30,208 nucleotides of DNA from a virus: positions 1 to 30,208 of IMG/VR virus record IMGVR_UViG_3300025120_000327. The stretch is one strand, 5' to 3'. The translations under genes were made by a program, and so were the position numbers. How positions within the stretch are numbered: the stretch's first letter is position 1; the number at the start of each line of letters is the position of its first letter. The notes under the pieces were generated by a model. The model did no database searches and was not told the DNA's origin. It was given only the letters and a program-made list of their open reading frames with translations. Of the stretch, positions 22,062-30,208 are shown in pieces.

Positions 22062-22505
22062 ATGGGACGCTTTGTTAAAAATACAATGTTTAGGTCTGGA
22101 AGTTATTCTATAGACTTACCAGCAACTTCTAACAGTTTCAGGCCAAATGTAACAGGTTACACAGCGGCTACAGCATTACGTTATAGTACTACTAGTAATG
22201 CACTGGAGTTCTTTAATCATAGTGCAAATACTTACTCGACACTATCGACTGTAGGTACAGGTTCGGCATTAGTAACAAAAGACACATTTACAGGATCAAC
22301 TGGTATAAGTCAGTTCGGCGCAATGAGTTTTTCAATTGGTGCAGGACACGAAGCAAACGTGTTAGTACACGTAGCTGGCGTTTACCAAATACCTGGAACT
22401 AACTATGTGTTCGGTGGGAATACAACAATATCTTTCCTTTCAGCTCCATCAGACTCCTCAACCATTACACTCATCCACGGTTACAATTCTACGACACCAG
22501 CCTAA
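22062..22505 (+). CDS. Virion structural protein, MGRF variant
   Basis: A 147-residue protein starting MGRFVKNTMFRSGSYSIDLP, the same kind of N-terminus as two genes upstream. The middle carries FRPNVTGYTAATALRYSTTS and ALEFFNHSANTYSTLS, a pattern for binding or displaying on a trimeric scaffold. The C-terminal half (EANVLVHVAGVYQIPGTNYVF, shortened here, and STITLIHGYN) matches the V-x-V-x-G-x-x-Q-x-P-x-x-x-Y element seen again in the 483-residue protein. The start follows the previous stop directly, with AGGAATT as Shine-Dalgarno. Confidence 0.7.
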   Translation: MGRFVKNTMFRSGSYSIDLPATSNSFRPNVTGYTAATALRYSTTSNALEFFNHSANTYSTLSTVGTGSALVTKDTFTGSTGISQFGAMSFSIGAGHEANVLVHVAGVYQIPGTNYVFGGNTTISFLSAPSDSSTITLIHGYNSTTPA

Positions 22506-22512
22506 TTACCTA

Positions 22513-22520
22513 GATAAATA
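22513..22520 (+). promoter_or_regulatory. Late promoter box (GATAAATA)
   Basis: GATAAATA lies 32 bases before the ATG of the 969-residue protein; a TATAAT at 22525 follows but lacks a matching -35. Confidence 0.65.
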
Positions 22521-22552
22521 GTGTTATAATAAAGATAGGTTGGAAATACTAA

Positions 22553-25462
22553 ATGGCAATAAGTCGAATACCGGGGTTCTCTCTAAAAGCGAATTTAGAT
22601 CGTAAAGGCACAGATCTTTATATTTCGTCGACCGGCACGACATTAGCATATTGGGACGTTGCAAATTTTCGATATGGTATAAACACAGATTCTCCACACC
22701 AAGCACTACACGTTAGCGGAAACACTATTATAGGAAACGGCCACGTCTATACTGGTGCTAATCTTGCATACGACCTAGGTGAAACTACAAAAAGATGGGG
22801 CAGATTGTATTCAAATGAAATAATGGGTACTCTATTAACTCCTCTTCAACCCAATGTAACAGCACTAGGAACATTAACTGCACTCACAGTTACCGGTACA
22901 AGTAATCTAGGGCAATTAGAAATTGCCTCCAGCAAATATATTAATATGGGCAACAACGTAGTACGTTGGGGAGCAGATCCAGTTACAGCACAAGATTTAT
23001 CAACCAAAGCATATGTAGATGCACAGGTAGGTGGAGCCGCACAGAAAGGTAATGTAATTCCGTTAGGTACACCAACAGACGGTAATATAGCAGATGGTGC
23101 ATACACTGGATGGACAAGCAATACTTTTGTAACTAATGCCATTGATGACTTAAATGAAATGGTAGATAATGTACGAACAAATACTTTTGTTAAAGCAGTT
23201 AGCTTTTCAGGATCTCCGTTAGAAGGTGGTGCAGGAACAACAGTTACATTATCAATAACACCAATTGGTAACGCTAATAGATACGATGTTGCTTGGGGCG
23301 ACGGCAACTATTCAAACTCATCAGCAAGTACTGGACCAACACACACATATTCTACTAATACAGGAAGTCCGTTTACAGTTATAGTTAGAGCATTTAACAC
23401 TGGTGCATATGGAACTGGAAGTGAAGCTAGTCAAACTAGAACAAATTACATAATCATATACACAGCAAATCCAGTTGCGGCATTTGCATTGTATAGAGCA
23501 TCATCTGGTGGTAGTGCATTATCTGGATCTACTCTATATTTTACAGAAGGTGATACAGCATACTTACAAAATATTACAACCAATACAGGCAGTGCCACGG
23601 TAGCATACCAAGTTAATTGGGGTGACGGATCAGCCAACGTAGCAGTAGCTAATGATAGTGCATCAGGCGGAGTGTCTGGAACAAGGTTAGCATATAGATA
23701 TCTATGGGGAGCAGGGTCAGGTACTGGAACAATACCTGTAAACTTATATCTAACAGCTCATAACACAGCAGACCCGGCAGTTATACCAAATAAACAAGTA
23801 CAAAATGTAAAATTATATGATGCTAACATTGCAGTGCCAGCTGGTGTTAATACTAAGCTATTAACATTTAGTAGTAGTGTTGGTACTAGTCCGTTGTTGG
23901 CATTTAATGCCACAGATAATGTTGCAGGCGGTGCAACTCTATCAGCTAATTCTAGTGTAAGTAGAACAATTGCTACAGGATCCTCATTGATAAGAGCGGC
24001 ATCAGGCAACATTAGTACATCATTTACCTATAATGCTAACGTTGGCTACCTACAAGCTGTAATAAACGGCACAGTTCGCGGAAATGTAAACATTGCAACA
24101 GTAACAGGTGCAAATATTTACGGAAACTTAGGTACAATAGGATTTGGTGATTATCATCTATTAAATTCAGCTGGTGCTACAGTCTCGTTCGCAAGTTCAA
24201 CATACAGTCCGCAACGATTCTATGGATTTAAAGCAAACATACTAGCACGAGGAGACTTTATACAAACTGGTATAAACAGATTCCAAATAAATCATTCAAG
24301 CACAGGGCAAACAGCAAATATAGAATTTGTTAAAGATAACTTAACTGTAACACCAACTGTGACTGCTGGAACCTTAGCAGAAGGAACTGCTGGAACTAAA
24401 CGATTTATATCTGGAGTACCTTATTATAATACAGGATCTCCTACTTTGAACTGGAGTGGCGTAACTATAGAAAATTGGATAGGACAGACCTATAGAAATA
24501 CATCATCACCAGTACAAGCATTAAGTTCTACAAATTATGAAGGCACGTCGTCTTCTGCAATATCGACACAGAATTACACATATGCACAAACACTAGCAAC
24601 AACAGCAAGTGGTCGACCTATAGCAAACACTGGTATAGGTGCGGCAAATACTATTAGTACACTATCAGTTCCGATTACTTCAAGCTCAGTAAGGACAATT
24701 GACTCAATTGCTGTTCGAGCGTATAACGTTAATGGTACTTCAAGCTCAGTACAAAATACAACTAAACTAGCAGTTCATACAGCCTCACAGAGTGGCATTA
24801 GTGAAATTGCAATTAGTTGTAATATTGCCCAAGGTGGTGCAAATACTAATCCTGCTAGGCGTACTACTAGTTTCATAGCATCAACTGCACACAATCCGAG
24901 TTACACAGGAACTACACAATTTATTAGTGCGGCAAATTCCTTTATTGAAGCTTCAGATCCAGGTGTAGCAGGAACAAGAGAATCAGAAATTAGAATAGGG
25001 GTAATTAAACATACGACAGCAAATTACTCGACTGGATACTTACCAGCTGGACCAAACAGAAGCGGAACAGAAGCTAGTAATTATCAATACTTTACAGCAG
25101 TGTTTCAGCGTTCAGGTCTTACAGGATTTAATACACATTTAGTAGCACCAGCTGGAGTAGCAGGTATGTGGGTAGCACTTCCAAATTCTTTCATTGATGA
25201 TACTAGTGGAATAAATGGATGGATGGATGCGTTATCAACTACAGGTGGTAGTGGTCGACCAGGATCAAATACAGGATCAGGCGGAAACGGTAGTGATGGA
25301 TGTGCGACAGGAACGGTTATAACCGGTAATACTGCAACAAGCGGAACATTTACGTTATCGATGGGTAACGTTAGTACAAGTACATCACAAGACAATCAGG
25401 TCCTAGTGCGATTTGCATTAGCAGTAGGGCAAACAATAACAACTTTGGCATTCTCGGCATAA
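22553..25462 (+). CDS. Large tail fibre-like protein with PKD-like domains
   Basis: A 969-residue protein. The N-terminus (MAISRIPGFSLKANLDRKGT, then TDSPHQALHVSGNTIIGNGH) is a fibre-type head with a short DLGETTKRWGRLYSNEI motif. Residues about 200-310 contain a PKD-like fold (YDVAWGDGNYS, then THTYSTNTGSPFTVIVRAFN), and a second one follows near 355 (VNWGDGSANV). The remaining two thirds is Ser/Thr/Asn-rich beta sequence. The end is Gly-rich (GGSGRPGSNTGSGGNGSDG) followed by a beta segment, a composition seen at receptor-binding fibre tips. PKD domains occur in surface-binding proteins, so host or polysaccharide contact is likely but inferred. A GATAAATA late box precedes it. Confidence 0.72.
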   Translation: MAISRIPGFSLKANLDRKGTDLYISSTGTTLAYWDVANFRYGINTDSPHQALHVSGNTIIGNGHVYTGANLAYDLGETTKRWGRLYSNEIMGTLLTPLQPNVTALGTLTALTVTGTSNLGQLEIASSKYINMGNNVVRWGADPVTAQDLSTKAYVDAQVGGAAQKGNVIPLGTPTDGNIADGAYTGWTSNTFVTNAIDDLNEMVDNVRTNTFVKAVSFSGSPLEGGAGTTVTLSITPIGNANRYDVAWGDGNYSNSSASTGPTHTYSTNTGSPFTVIVRAFNTGAYGTGSEASQTRTNYIIIYTANPVAAFALYRASSGGSALSGSTLYFTEGDTAYLQNITTNTGSATVAYQVNWGDGSANVAVANDSASGGVSGTRLAYRYLWGAGSGTGTIPVNLYLTAHNTADPAVIPNKQVQNVKLYDANIAVPAGVNTKLLTFSSSVGTSPLLAFNATDNVAGGATLSANSSVSRTIATGSSLIRAASGNISTSFTYNANVGYLQAVINGTVRGNVNIATVTGANIYGNLGTIGFGDYHLLNSAGATVSFASSTYSPQRFYGFKANILARGDFIQTGINRFQINHSSTGQTANIEFVKDNLTVTPTVTAGTLAEGTAGTKRFISGVPYYNTGSPTLNWSGVTIENWIGQTYRNTSSPVQALSSTNYEGTSSSAISTQNYTYAQTLATTASGRPIANTGIGAANTISTLSVPITSSSVRTIDSIAVRAYNVNGTSSSVQNTTKLAVHTASQSGISEIAISCNIAQGGANTNPARRTTSFIASTAHNPSYTGTTQFISAANSFIEASDPGVAGTRESEIRIGVIKHTTANYSTGYLPAGPNRSGTEASNYQYFTAVFQRSGLTGFNTHLVAPAGVAGMWVALPNSFIDDTSGINGWMDALSTTGGSGRPGSNTGSGGNGSDGCATGTVITGNTATSGTFTLSMGNVSTSTSQDNQVLVRFALAVGQTITTLAFSA

Positions 25463-25477
25463 TGGAATTAGTATAAT

Positions 25478-26929
25478 ATGGCTCAACAACCAGCAGATTC
25501 GCAGAAGCTAGATTATCTTTGGAAAAAGATAGGATTTGCCGCGACCAAAACTGATATTGCGGCTAATGTTGATCCAACATCAGAAGGTATAGCTAGTCCT
25601 CTACAAATACGTGGCGATAAGATAATGCGACAGTCTGGAACTATTCCGGCTGTAATGCCAGGTGCTAATACTGCTATAGTTGGAGTATACCTAACTAGCT
25701 TACCAGTTGAAACTGCAAAAAATACTGATCAATCAGTACCAACACAGACCTGGAAAACAGGATTAACAGATTGGATTAGTCCTGAATTTGGATCAACATA
25801 TCAGGTTAAAGTTTATATAGCACCATCGGGTGCGGCAGGAACTGCTGGTGTTTCTACTAGCCAAGTGTTTGCTACAGGATCAGGAAACAACGATCAATGG
25901 TTCTTTGACTATCAGTCTGGAGTGTTAAACTTTAATGGACAGAATCCTCCACAGTATTCATTTACTGGGAACAGTGTTTACATCAGTGGAGCGAGATACA
26001 TTGGAGAGTTCGGAGTTAGTTCAAGTGGTGGTGGTGTAGGAAATTACTTATTTTCTAATCTTACTATATCAGCAAATAGTTTAGCAGTATCACCTTATGC
26101 AAATCTAGTAATATCAACATTAGGTCAAGGTGCTTTGCAGTTTACAGGTAACTCTGTCGGTATACCGGCTGGAAATACTTTACAACGTCCTACGGTTGCT
26201 GGAGTAGGATACACTCGATGGAATACTACAACTGAAAATTTAGAAGTATGGGATGGAACTGAATGGGATGGAGTAGGTGCCGGAACAGTAACATCACAAA
26301 CATTTACAGGTAATGGAGTTCAGGTAGCATTTACACTTAACAATCCAGCTACAACTGTTGATGTTCTAGTAGCCATTAATGGTACTATGCAGATACCAAC
26401 AACAGCGTATGCTGTATCTGGAACAACATTAACAATGGGAGAAGCACCAGCTCCAGGTGATATAGTTGAAGTAAGGCAAATTGCAGGAACACCTGAGGCA
26501 GTTTCAATATTCCAAAAAGGTACTTCTAAAATTGAATTGCCTAGAAACAACGGACCTATAGAATTTACAACAGATAGTAAAAAAGTACAGTCAATAACAA
26601 CATTCGGAGCAACAGTTGGTGAATACCCAGCAGTGGTAATACCGTCTGCGGCTTCTACTGTCACTATTGATAGTTTTTCAGCAACAACATATAGATCAGC
26701 AAAATATATTCTTCAAGCAAATACCGCCGCAGGAACTTATGAAGCCAACGAAGTATTAGTACTGCATAATGGATCTACAGCACTTGTATCTACATACGCT
26801 AACGTCCGATCAGCGGCAAGCCTAGGTAACGTAACTGCTAGTATTAGTAGTGGAAACGTACAAGTTGCATATACTAATATCAACAATAACACAAACGTAA
26901 GACTAGTAAAAACTCTAATTTTAATATAA
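25478..26929 (+). CDS. Virion structural/tail fibre-associated protein
   Basis: A 483-residue protein starting MAQQPADSQKLDYLWKKIGF. Its first 180 residues (KIMRQSGTIPAVMPGANTAI, then WKTGLTDWISPEFGSTYQVK, then QWFFDYQSGVLNFNGQNPP) form a domain I associate with marine T4-like virion proteins. A middle fibre-like part carries a GYTRWNTTTENLEVWDGTEW element, common in tail fibres. A segment VDVLVAINGTMQIPTTAYAV repeats the V-x-V-x-x-x-G-x-x-Q-x-P motif of the protein at 22062. It starts 15 bases after the large fibre gene and likely shares its transcript. Confidence 0.7.
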   Translation: MAQQPADSQKLDYLWKKIGFAATKTDIAANVDPTSEGIASPLQIRGDKIMRQSGTIPAVMPGANTAIVGVYLTSLPVETAKNTDQSVPTQTWKTGLTDWISPEFGSTYQVKVYIAPSGAAGTAGVSTSQVFATGSGNNDQWFFDYQSGVLNFNGQNPPQYSFTGNSVYISGARYIGEFGVSSSGGGVGNYLFSNLTISANSLAVSPYANLVISTLGQGALQFTGNSVGIPAGNTLQRPTVAGVGYTRWNTTTENLEVWDGTEWDGVGAGTVTSQTFTGNGVQVAFTLNNPATTVDVLVAINGTMQIPTTAYAVSGTTLTMGEAPAPGDIVEVRQIAGTPEAVSIFQKGTSKIELPRNNGPIEFTTDSKKVQSITTFGATVGEYPAVVIPSAASTVTIDSFSATTYRSAKYILQANTAAGTYEANEVLVLHNGSTALVSTYANVRSAASLGNVTASISSGNVQVAYTNINNNTNVRLVKTLILI

Positions 26930-26964
26930 AAATTCTTTGTTAAGTAGTGTGTTATCTTTACTAT

Positions 26965-27000
26965 TCTAAATAGATGTATATTTCCAAATTGAAATAAATA
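26965..27000 (+). promoter_or_regulatory. Late-type promoter candidates before the last gene
   Basis: The 170-base gap from 26930 to 27099 holds TCTAAATA (26965-26972) and AATAAATA (26993-27000). Either would give a leader of about 90-120 bases. No terminator is obvious for the upstream gene. Confidence 0.4.
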
Positions 27001-27099
27001 ACATTAAGCAACAGTTTATATGAGTCTAACAGGGGATATTGGAACCTGCCTAGTTAATAAAAAACAAAACTGAATTAACTTTTATATAGGATATAATTT

Positions 27100-30000
27100 A
27101 TGGCAGTGACCAGAATACGCAATAACCAAATCCAAGATAGTGGCATTTGGGCTAATGCTAAAATAATACCGGGGTCAATAACGGGAACGTTAATGAGCTC
27201 CAATCTTGTTATAACAAGTGACTTTGTTGTCACTGGTAATTTATTTGTAACAGGTGTCGCAAGTTACACAACAATCGCTTCAACGAACACATTTGTTAAC
27301 GATCCACTTATCGTATTCAACAATGCGTTTACCGGAACAAATACTCGTGATATAGGTATTGTCATGAACAGAGGATCAGATGCTTCTGTGGCATTCTTCT
27401 GGGACGAGTCAGCTGATGAATTTGTATTCGCTGTTACAACAGACGATGGAACAACATATGGTAACTTACCATTTAGTACATTAAGTAATGTACGAATGGG
27501 TAACCTTATACTAAACAACTATGAAAATACCAGAGTTTTATTTGCTGGTGCCGCTGGTTTAGTATCTAGAAGTCCTGGATTTACATTTGCATCAAACGTA
27601 TTAACTGTCGGTGGTGAAATTACAATCACTGGTGCAAGTGCAACAATTGGAACAACAACCGCAGATCAAGATTTAGTTCTTGCTCCAAACGGTGATGGTA
27701 TGATTGATGCGAATGCTACTAACCTTACTAACTTAGCTGATCCAACAGCGGATTCAGATGCAGTAACATTGAGTTACTTAGAATCATCACTATCAAGTGA
27801 CGTGACAGGAATTGTAGCAGACAATACTGTTATTAGAGTTATTGATAATGGAACGAACGCTGGATTATTCCTAGGTAACGTTGATAACCAACAAGTAATG
27901 AGGTCTACAGCAAATAGCTTTAGCCTGTTTGGTCAAGGCTACGCTCAAACTACACCAATCTTTAATGTTACAAAAGCTGGACCAAATGCAAACGTTGCTA
28001 CAGTACGAGGAGCAATTGTTGCTACTGGTAATGTTATGGGTGGATATGCTAGTTTTGCCGCACTTAATAATACACCAATTGGTAACGTAACAGCAAGTGG
28101 TGCTAAATTTACAGATATAAATGCAAGTGGATATACAAACTTAGCTGGTAACGTATCAGCTTCAATAGCACACTTTGATGCATTAACAGGAAGTGGCTAC
28201 TTTAACATAGCTGGTAACATAAGTGCCGCAATAGTGAACGCAGGTGCGTTGAACGCAACTGGAACAACAACACTTGCGGCAACTAATGTAAGTGGCTTCC
28301 TTAACTCAAGTGGTAATATATCAGCCGCAGTTGGACATTTTGGTGCATTAACTACAAGTGGTTATTTGAACTTAGCTGGTAACGTATCAGCCGCAATTGG
28401 ACATTTTGGTGCATTAACTGCAACCGGAACAACTACACTGGCGGCGACTAACGTAAGTGGCTACCTTAACTCAAGTGGTAACATAAGTGCCGCAACTGGA
28501 CATTTTGGTACATTAACTACAAGTGGTTATTTGAACTTATCTGGTAACTTGAGTGCCGCAGTTATACACGCAGGTGCATTAACTGCAACTGGAACAACAA
28601 CACTGGCCGCTACCAATGTAAGTGGATTCCTTAACTCAAGTGGTAACATAAGTGCCGCAATTATGAAAACAGGTGCATTAACTGCAACTGGTACTTCAAC
28701 ACTTGGTGCTGTTAATGCAAGTGGCTACGTGAACCTAGCTGGTAATATTAGTACGCCAGTATTAAATGCAGGAGCAGTAAATGCAACTGGAGTAGTAACT
28801 CTAACAAATGGTACTAACGCTACAAGCCCAACAAGTGGTGGACTAATAGTTAGTGGTGGTGCTGGTTTTGCACAAGATGTATATGTAGCTGGTAATTTAT
28901 ATGCGTCGAACTTAATCTCTACAACATACAGTGTTATAACTGTACAAGATCCATTAGTATTCTTTGAAGCAAATGCTCAATACCCATATGATTATGATAT
29001 TGGTTTCTTCAGTAAGTACATTGGTGGTTATGCTAATGTATCAGTAGGAACATCGTTCTTTAGAGATGATACTGATCATTTCTGGAAACTAGTAAGTAAT
29101 GTTACTACAATAGCTGGCGAACAAATTTCGTTGACTGGTGCATTCTTTGATGGATTAAAAATTGGTAACTTAGATGTAGCAGATTCAACAGCAACAACAA
29201 ATTTTGCAACAGGTGCTATAAGGTCAGTTGGTGGTATAGCCTCTAAGGGGCAACTACGTGCAGGCCATGGTATACAAGGTACAGTTATTGGTAACATATC
29301 ATCTGCCGCAGGTACATTTACAACTATTACTGCAAGTGGTTTTGTTAACACCGGTGGTAACGTAAGTGCCGCAATAGTGAACACAGGTGCGTTGAACGCA
29401 ACTGGTACTTCAACACTTGGTGCTGTTAATGTAAGTGGATTCCTTAACTCAAGTGGTAATATATCAGCCGCAATTATGAAAACAGGTGCATTAACTGCAA
29501 CTGGTACTTCAACACTTGGTGCTGTTAATGTAAGTGGTTTCCTTAACTCAGCTGGTAACATAAGTGCCGCAATATTGAATGGTGGTGCAATTAACTCAAC
29601 TGGCTTTATTAACACAACTGGTAATGTCAGTGGTGCTATAGTTAACACAGGTGCATTAAATGTAAGTGGTATAACAACACAAACCGGCTTCTTAAATGCC
29701 GCGGCTAACATAAGTGCCGCAGTATTGAATGGTGGTGCAATTAACTCAACTGGCTTAATTAACACAACTGGTAACGTAAGTGGTGCAGTGGTTAATGCAG
29801 GTGCATTGAACGCAACTGGAACAACAACACTTGCGGCAGTTAATGGAAGTGGCTTTGTTAACCTATCTGGTAACATAAGTGCCGCAATAATGAACACAGG
29901 TGCATTAAACGTAAGTGGTACTTCAACGCTTGGTGCAGTTAATGGTAGTGGATATGTAAACTTATCTGGTAATATAAGTGCTTCAAATGCACACTTTGCA

Positions 30001-30208
30001 ACATTAAGTGCAAGTGGCTATGTTAACCTAGCTGGTAATGTAAGTGCCGCAATAGTGAACGGTGGTGTTATTAACGCAGGTACATTAACAGCTACTGGTA
30101 ATATAATTGGTGGACAGTCATCGTTTGCTTCAATTAATAGTACACCAGTTGGTAATGCAACAGCAAGTAGTGGTGCATTTACAACATTAGCATCAAGTGG
30201 ACTTACAA
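27100..30208 (+). CDS. Large tail fibre protein with tandem repeats (partial)
   Basis: An open frame from ATG at 27100 stays open to the end of the window (1036 complete codons). The start has AGGAT upstream and reads MAVTRIRNNQIQDSGIWANA. Residues about 45-130 form a module GNLFVTGVASYTTIASTNTF, then DPLIVFNN, DIGIVMNRG and AFFWDESADEFVFAV. A related module returns near residue 600 (GNLYASNLISTTYSVITVQD, PLVFFEAN, DIGFFSKY). Between and after them lie arrays of Gly/Ala/Asn/Ser repeats with SGNISAA and LTATGTTTLAA motifs. This is a long fibre shaft architecture such as gp34 or gp37-type proteins. Which T4 fibre it replaces cannot be told; the C-terminus is missing. Confidence 0.8.
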   Translation, partial: MAVTRIRNNQIQDSGIWANAKIIPGSITGTLMSSNLVITSDFVVTGNLFVTGVASYTTIASTNTFVNDPLIVFNNAFTGTNTRDIGIVMNRGSDASVAFFWDESADEFVFAVTTDDGTTYGNLPFSTLSNVRMGNLILNNYENTRVLFAGAAGLVSRSPGFTFASNVLTVGGEITITGASATIGTTTADQDLVLAPNGDGMIDANATNLTNLADPTADSDAVTLSYLESSLSSDVTGIVADNTVIRVIDNGTNAGLFLGNVDNQQVMRSTANSFSLFGQGYAQTTPIFNVTKAGPNANVATVRGAIVATGNVMGGYASFAALNNTPIGNVTASGAKFTDINASGYTNLAGNVSASIAHFDALTGSGYFNIAGNISAAIVNAGALNATGTTTLAATNVSGFLNSSGNISAAVGHFGALTTSGYLNLAGNVSAAIGHFGALTATGTTTLAATNVSGYLNSSGNISAATGHFGTLTTSGYLNLSGNLSAAVIHAGALTATGTTTLAATNVSGFLNSSGNISAAIMKTGALTATGTSTLGAVNASGYVNLAGNISTPVLNAGAVNATGVVTLTNGTNATSPTSGGLIVSGGAGFAQDVYVAGNLYASNLISTTYSVITVQDPLVFFEANAQYPYDYDIGFFSKYIGGYANVSVGTSFFRDDTDHFWKLVSNVTTIAGEQISLTGAFFDGLKIGNLDVADSTATTNFATGAIRSVGGIASKGQLRAGHGIQGTVIGNISSAAGTFTTITASGFVNTGGNVSAAIVNTGALNATGTSTLGAVNVSGFLNSSGNISAAIMKTGALTATGTSTLGAVNVSGFLNSAGNISAAILNGGAINSTGFINTTGNVSGAIVNTGALNVSGITTQTGFLNAAANISAAVLNGGAINSTGLINTTGNVSGAVVNAGALNATGTTTLAAVNGSGFVNLSGNISAAIMNTGALNVSGTSTLGAVNGSGYVNLSGNISASNAHFATLSASGYVNLAGNVSAAIVNGGVINAGTLTATGNIIGGQSSFASINSTPVGNATASSGAFTTLASSGLT
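28080..28800 (+). repeat. Tandem repeat array 1 in fibre gene (99/66-base alternating units)
   Basis: The GCCGCA of the S-A-A codons recurs at 28225, 28324, 28390, 28489, 28555 and 28654, i.e. spacings of 99, 66, 99, 66 and 99 bases. That is alternating 33- and 22-residue units making a 55-residue super-repeat. Units share S-G-N-(I/V)-S-A-A, then G-A-L-x-(A/T)-(T/S)-G. Spacing in whole codons keeps the frame. Confidence 0.8.
29276..30160 (+). repeat. Tandem repeat array 2 in fibre gene
   Basis: The same repeat family resumes after the internal module, with GCCGCA at 29368, 29467 and 29566 (99-base spacing) and further, more diverged units to about 30160. The DNA is similar enough in places to suggest recent duplication. 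Confidence 0.75.

Noticed and set aside
29076-29897. 273-codon open frame on the minus strand inside the fibre repeats
   Set aside because: It is antisense to a clear repeat-bearing fibre gene; the low-complexity Ala/Pro/Leu/Val composition is the mirror of the repeats, with no Shine-Dalgarno.
28080-30160. CRISPR-like spacing of repeats
   Set aside because: The repeats are in-frame coding units with diverged sequence throughout and no unique spacers; they encode a fibre shaft.
22553-30208. Diversity-generating retroelement target in the fibre genes
   Set aside because: Fibre tips are common targets, but no reverse transcriptase, template repeat or accessory gene is in the window; the far end of the last gene is not visible.

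Overview
This window is a piece of a T4-like myovirus genome (class Caudoviricetes). It is AT-rich, densely packed, and of the marine type that includes cyanophages and pelagiphages. The assignment rests on homologue-level recognition of T4 core genes: baseplate gp53 and a gp48/gp54-like protein, late sigma factor gp55, recombination nuclease gp47/gp46, gp26, portal gp20, prohead core protein(s), prohead protease gp21, scaffold gp22 and major capsid gp23. A long run of tail/fibre-type virion proteins follows. The host cannot be read from the sequence. No tRNA, rRNA, integrase, transposase or CRISPR array was seen.

Layout. (a) 1-1429, minus strand: baseplate genes, read leftwards from a TATAAATA late promoter at 1453-1460. 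(b) 1501-8701, plus strand: gp55, gp47 and gp46, then a tightly coupled accessory cassette (SDR oxidoreductase, radical SAM enzyme, unknown protein), two very small genes (one like Hc1 histone-like proteins) and a GIY-YIG endonuclease. (c) 8702-9180: about 480 bases with no credible gene but many strong stem-loops, ending in a terminator; a candidate structured RNA. (d) 9196-10167, minus strand: two small genes, each with its own near-consensus sigma70-type promoter. (e) 10211-11295, minus strand: gp26, whose last codons contain a T TTT TTC slippery heptamer that leads into an overlapping -1 reading frame of 76 codons. This looks like the T4-family counterpart of the lambda G/GT tail assembly chaperone frameshift. 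(f) 11377-13353, plus strand: a tape-measure-like protein, next to the frameshifted gene. (g) 13434-19347: the head module gp20, small protein, prohead core, gp21, gp22, gp23, closed by a terminator. (h) 19497-30208: eight virion or tail-fibre-type genes, the last running off the window and carrying a tandem repeat array.

How it works together. Late genes are preceded by a recurring GATAAATA or TATAAATA box, the element expected for gp55-directed RNA polymerase. gp55 itself has a sigma70-type promoter whose spacer contains the minus-strand late box of the baseplate operon, so gp55 could shut off its own promoter. gp46/gp47 supply recombination-dependent replication. gp21 would process gp22, core protein and gp23 during head maturation, and gp20 is the portal. 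The most interesting features are the gp26 -1 frameshift, the structured RNA locus, the SDR/radical SAM cassette and the promoter arrangement around gp55.
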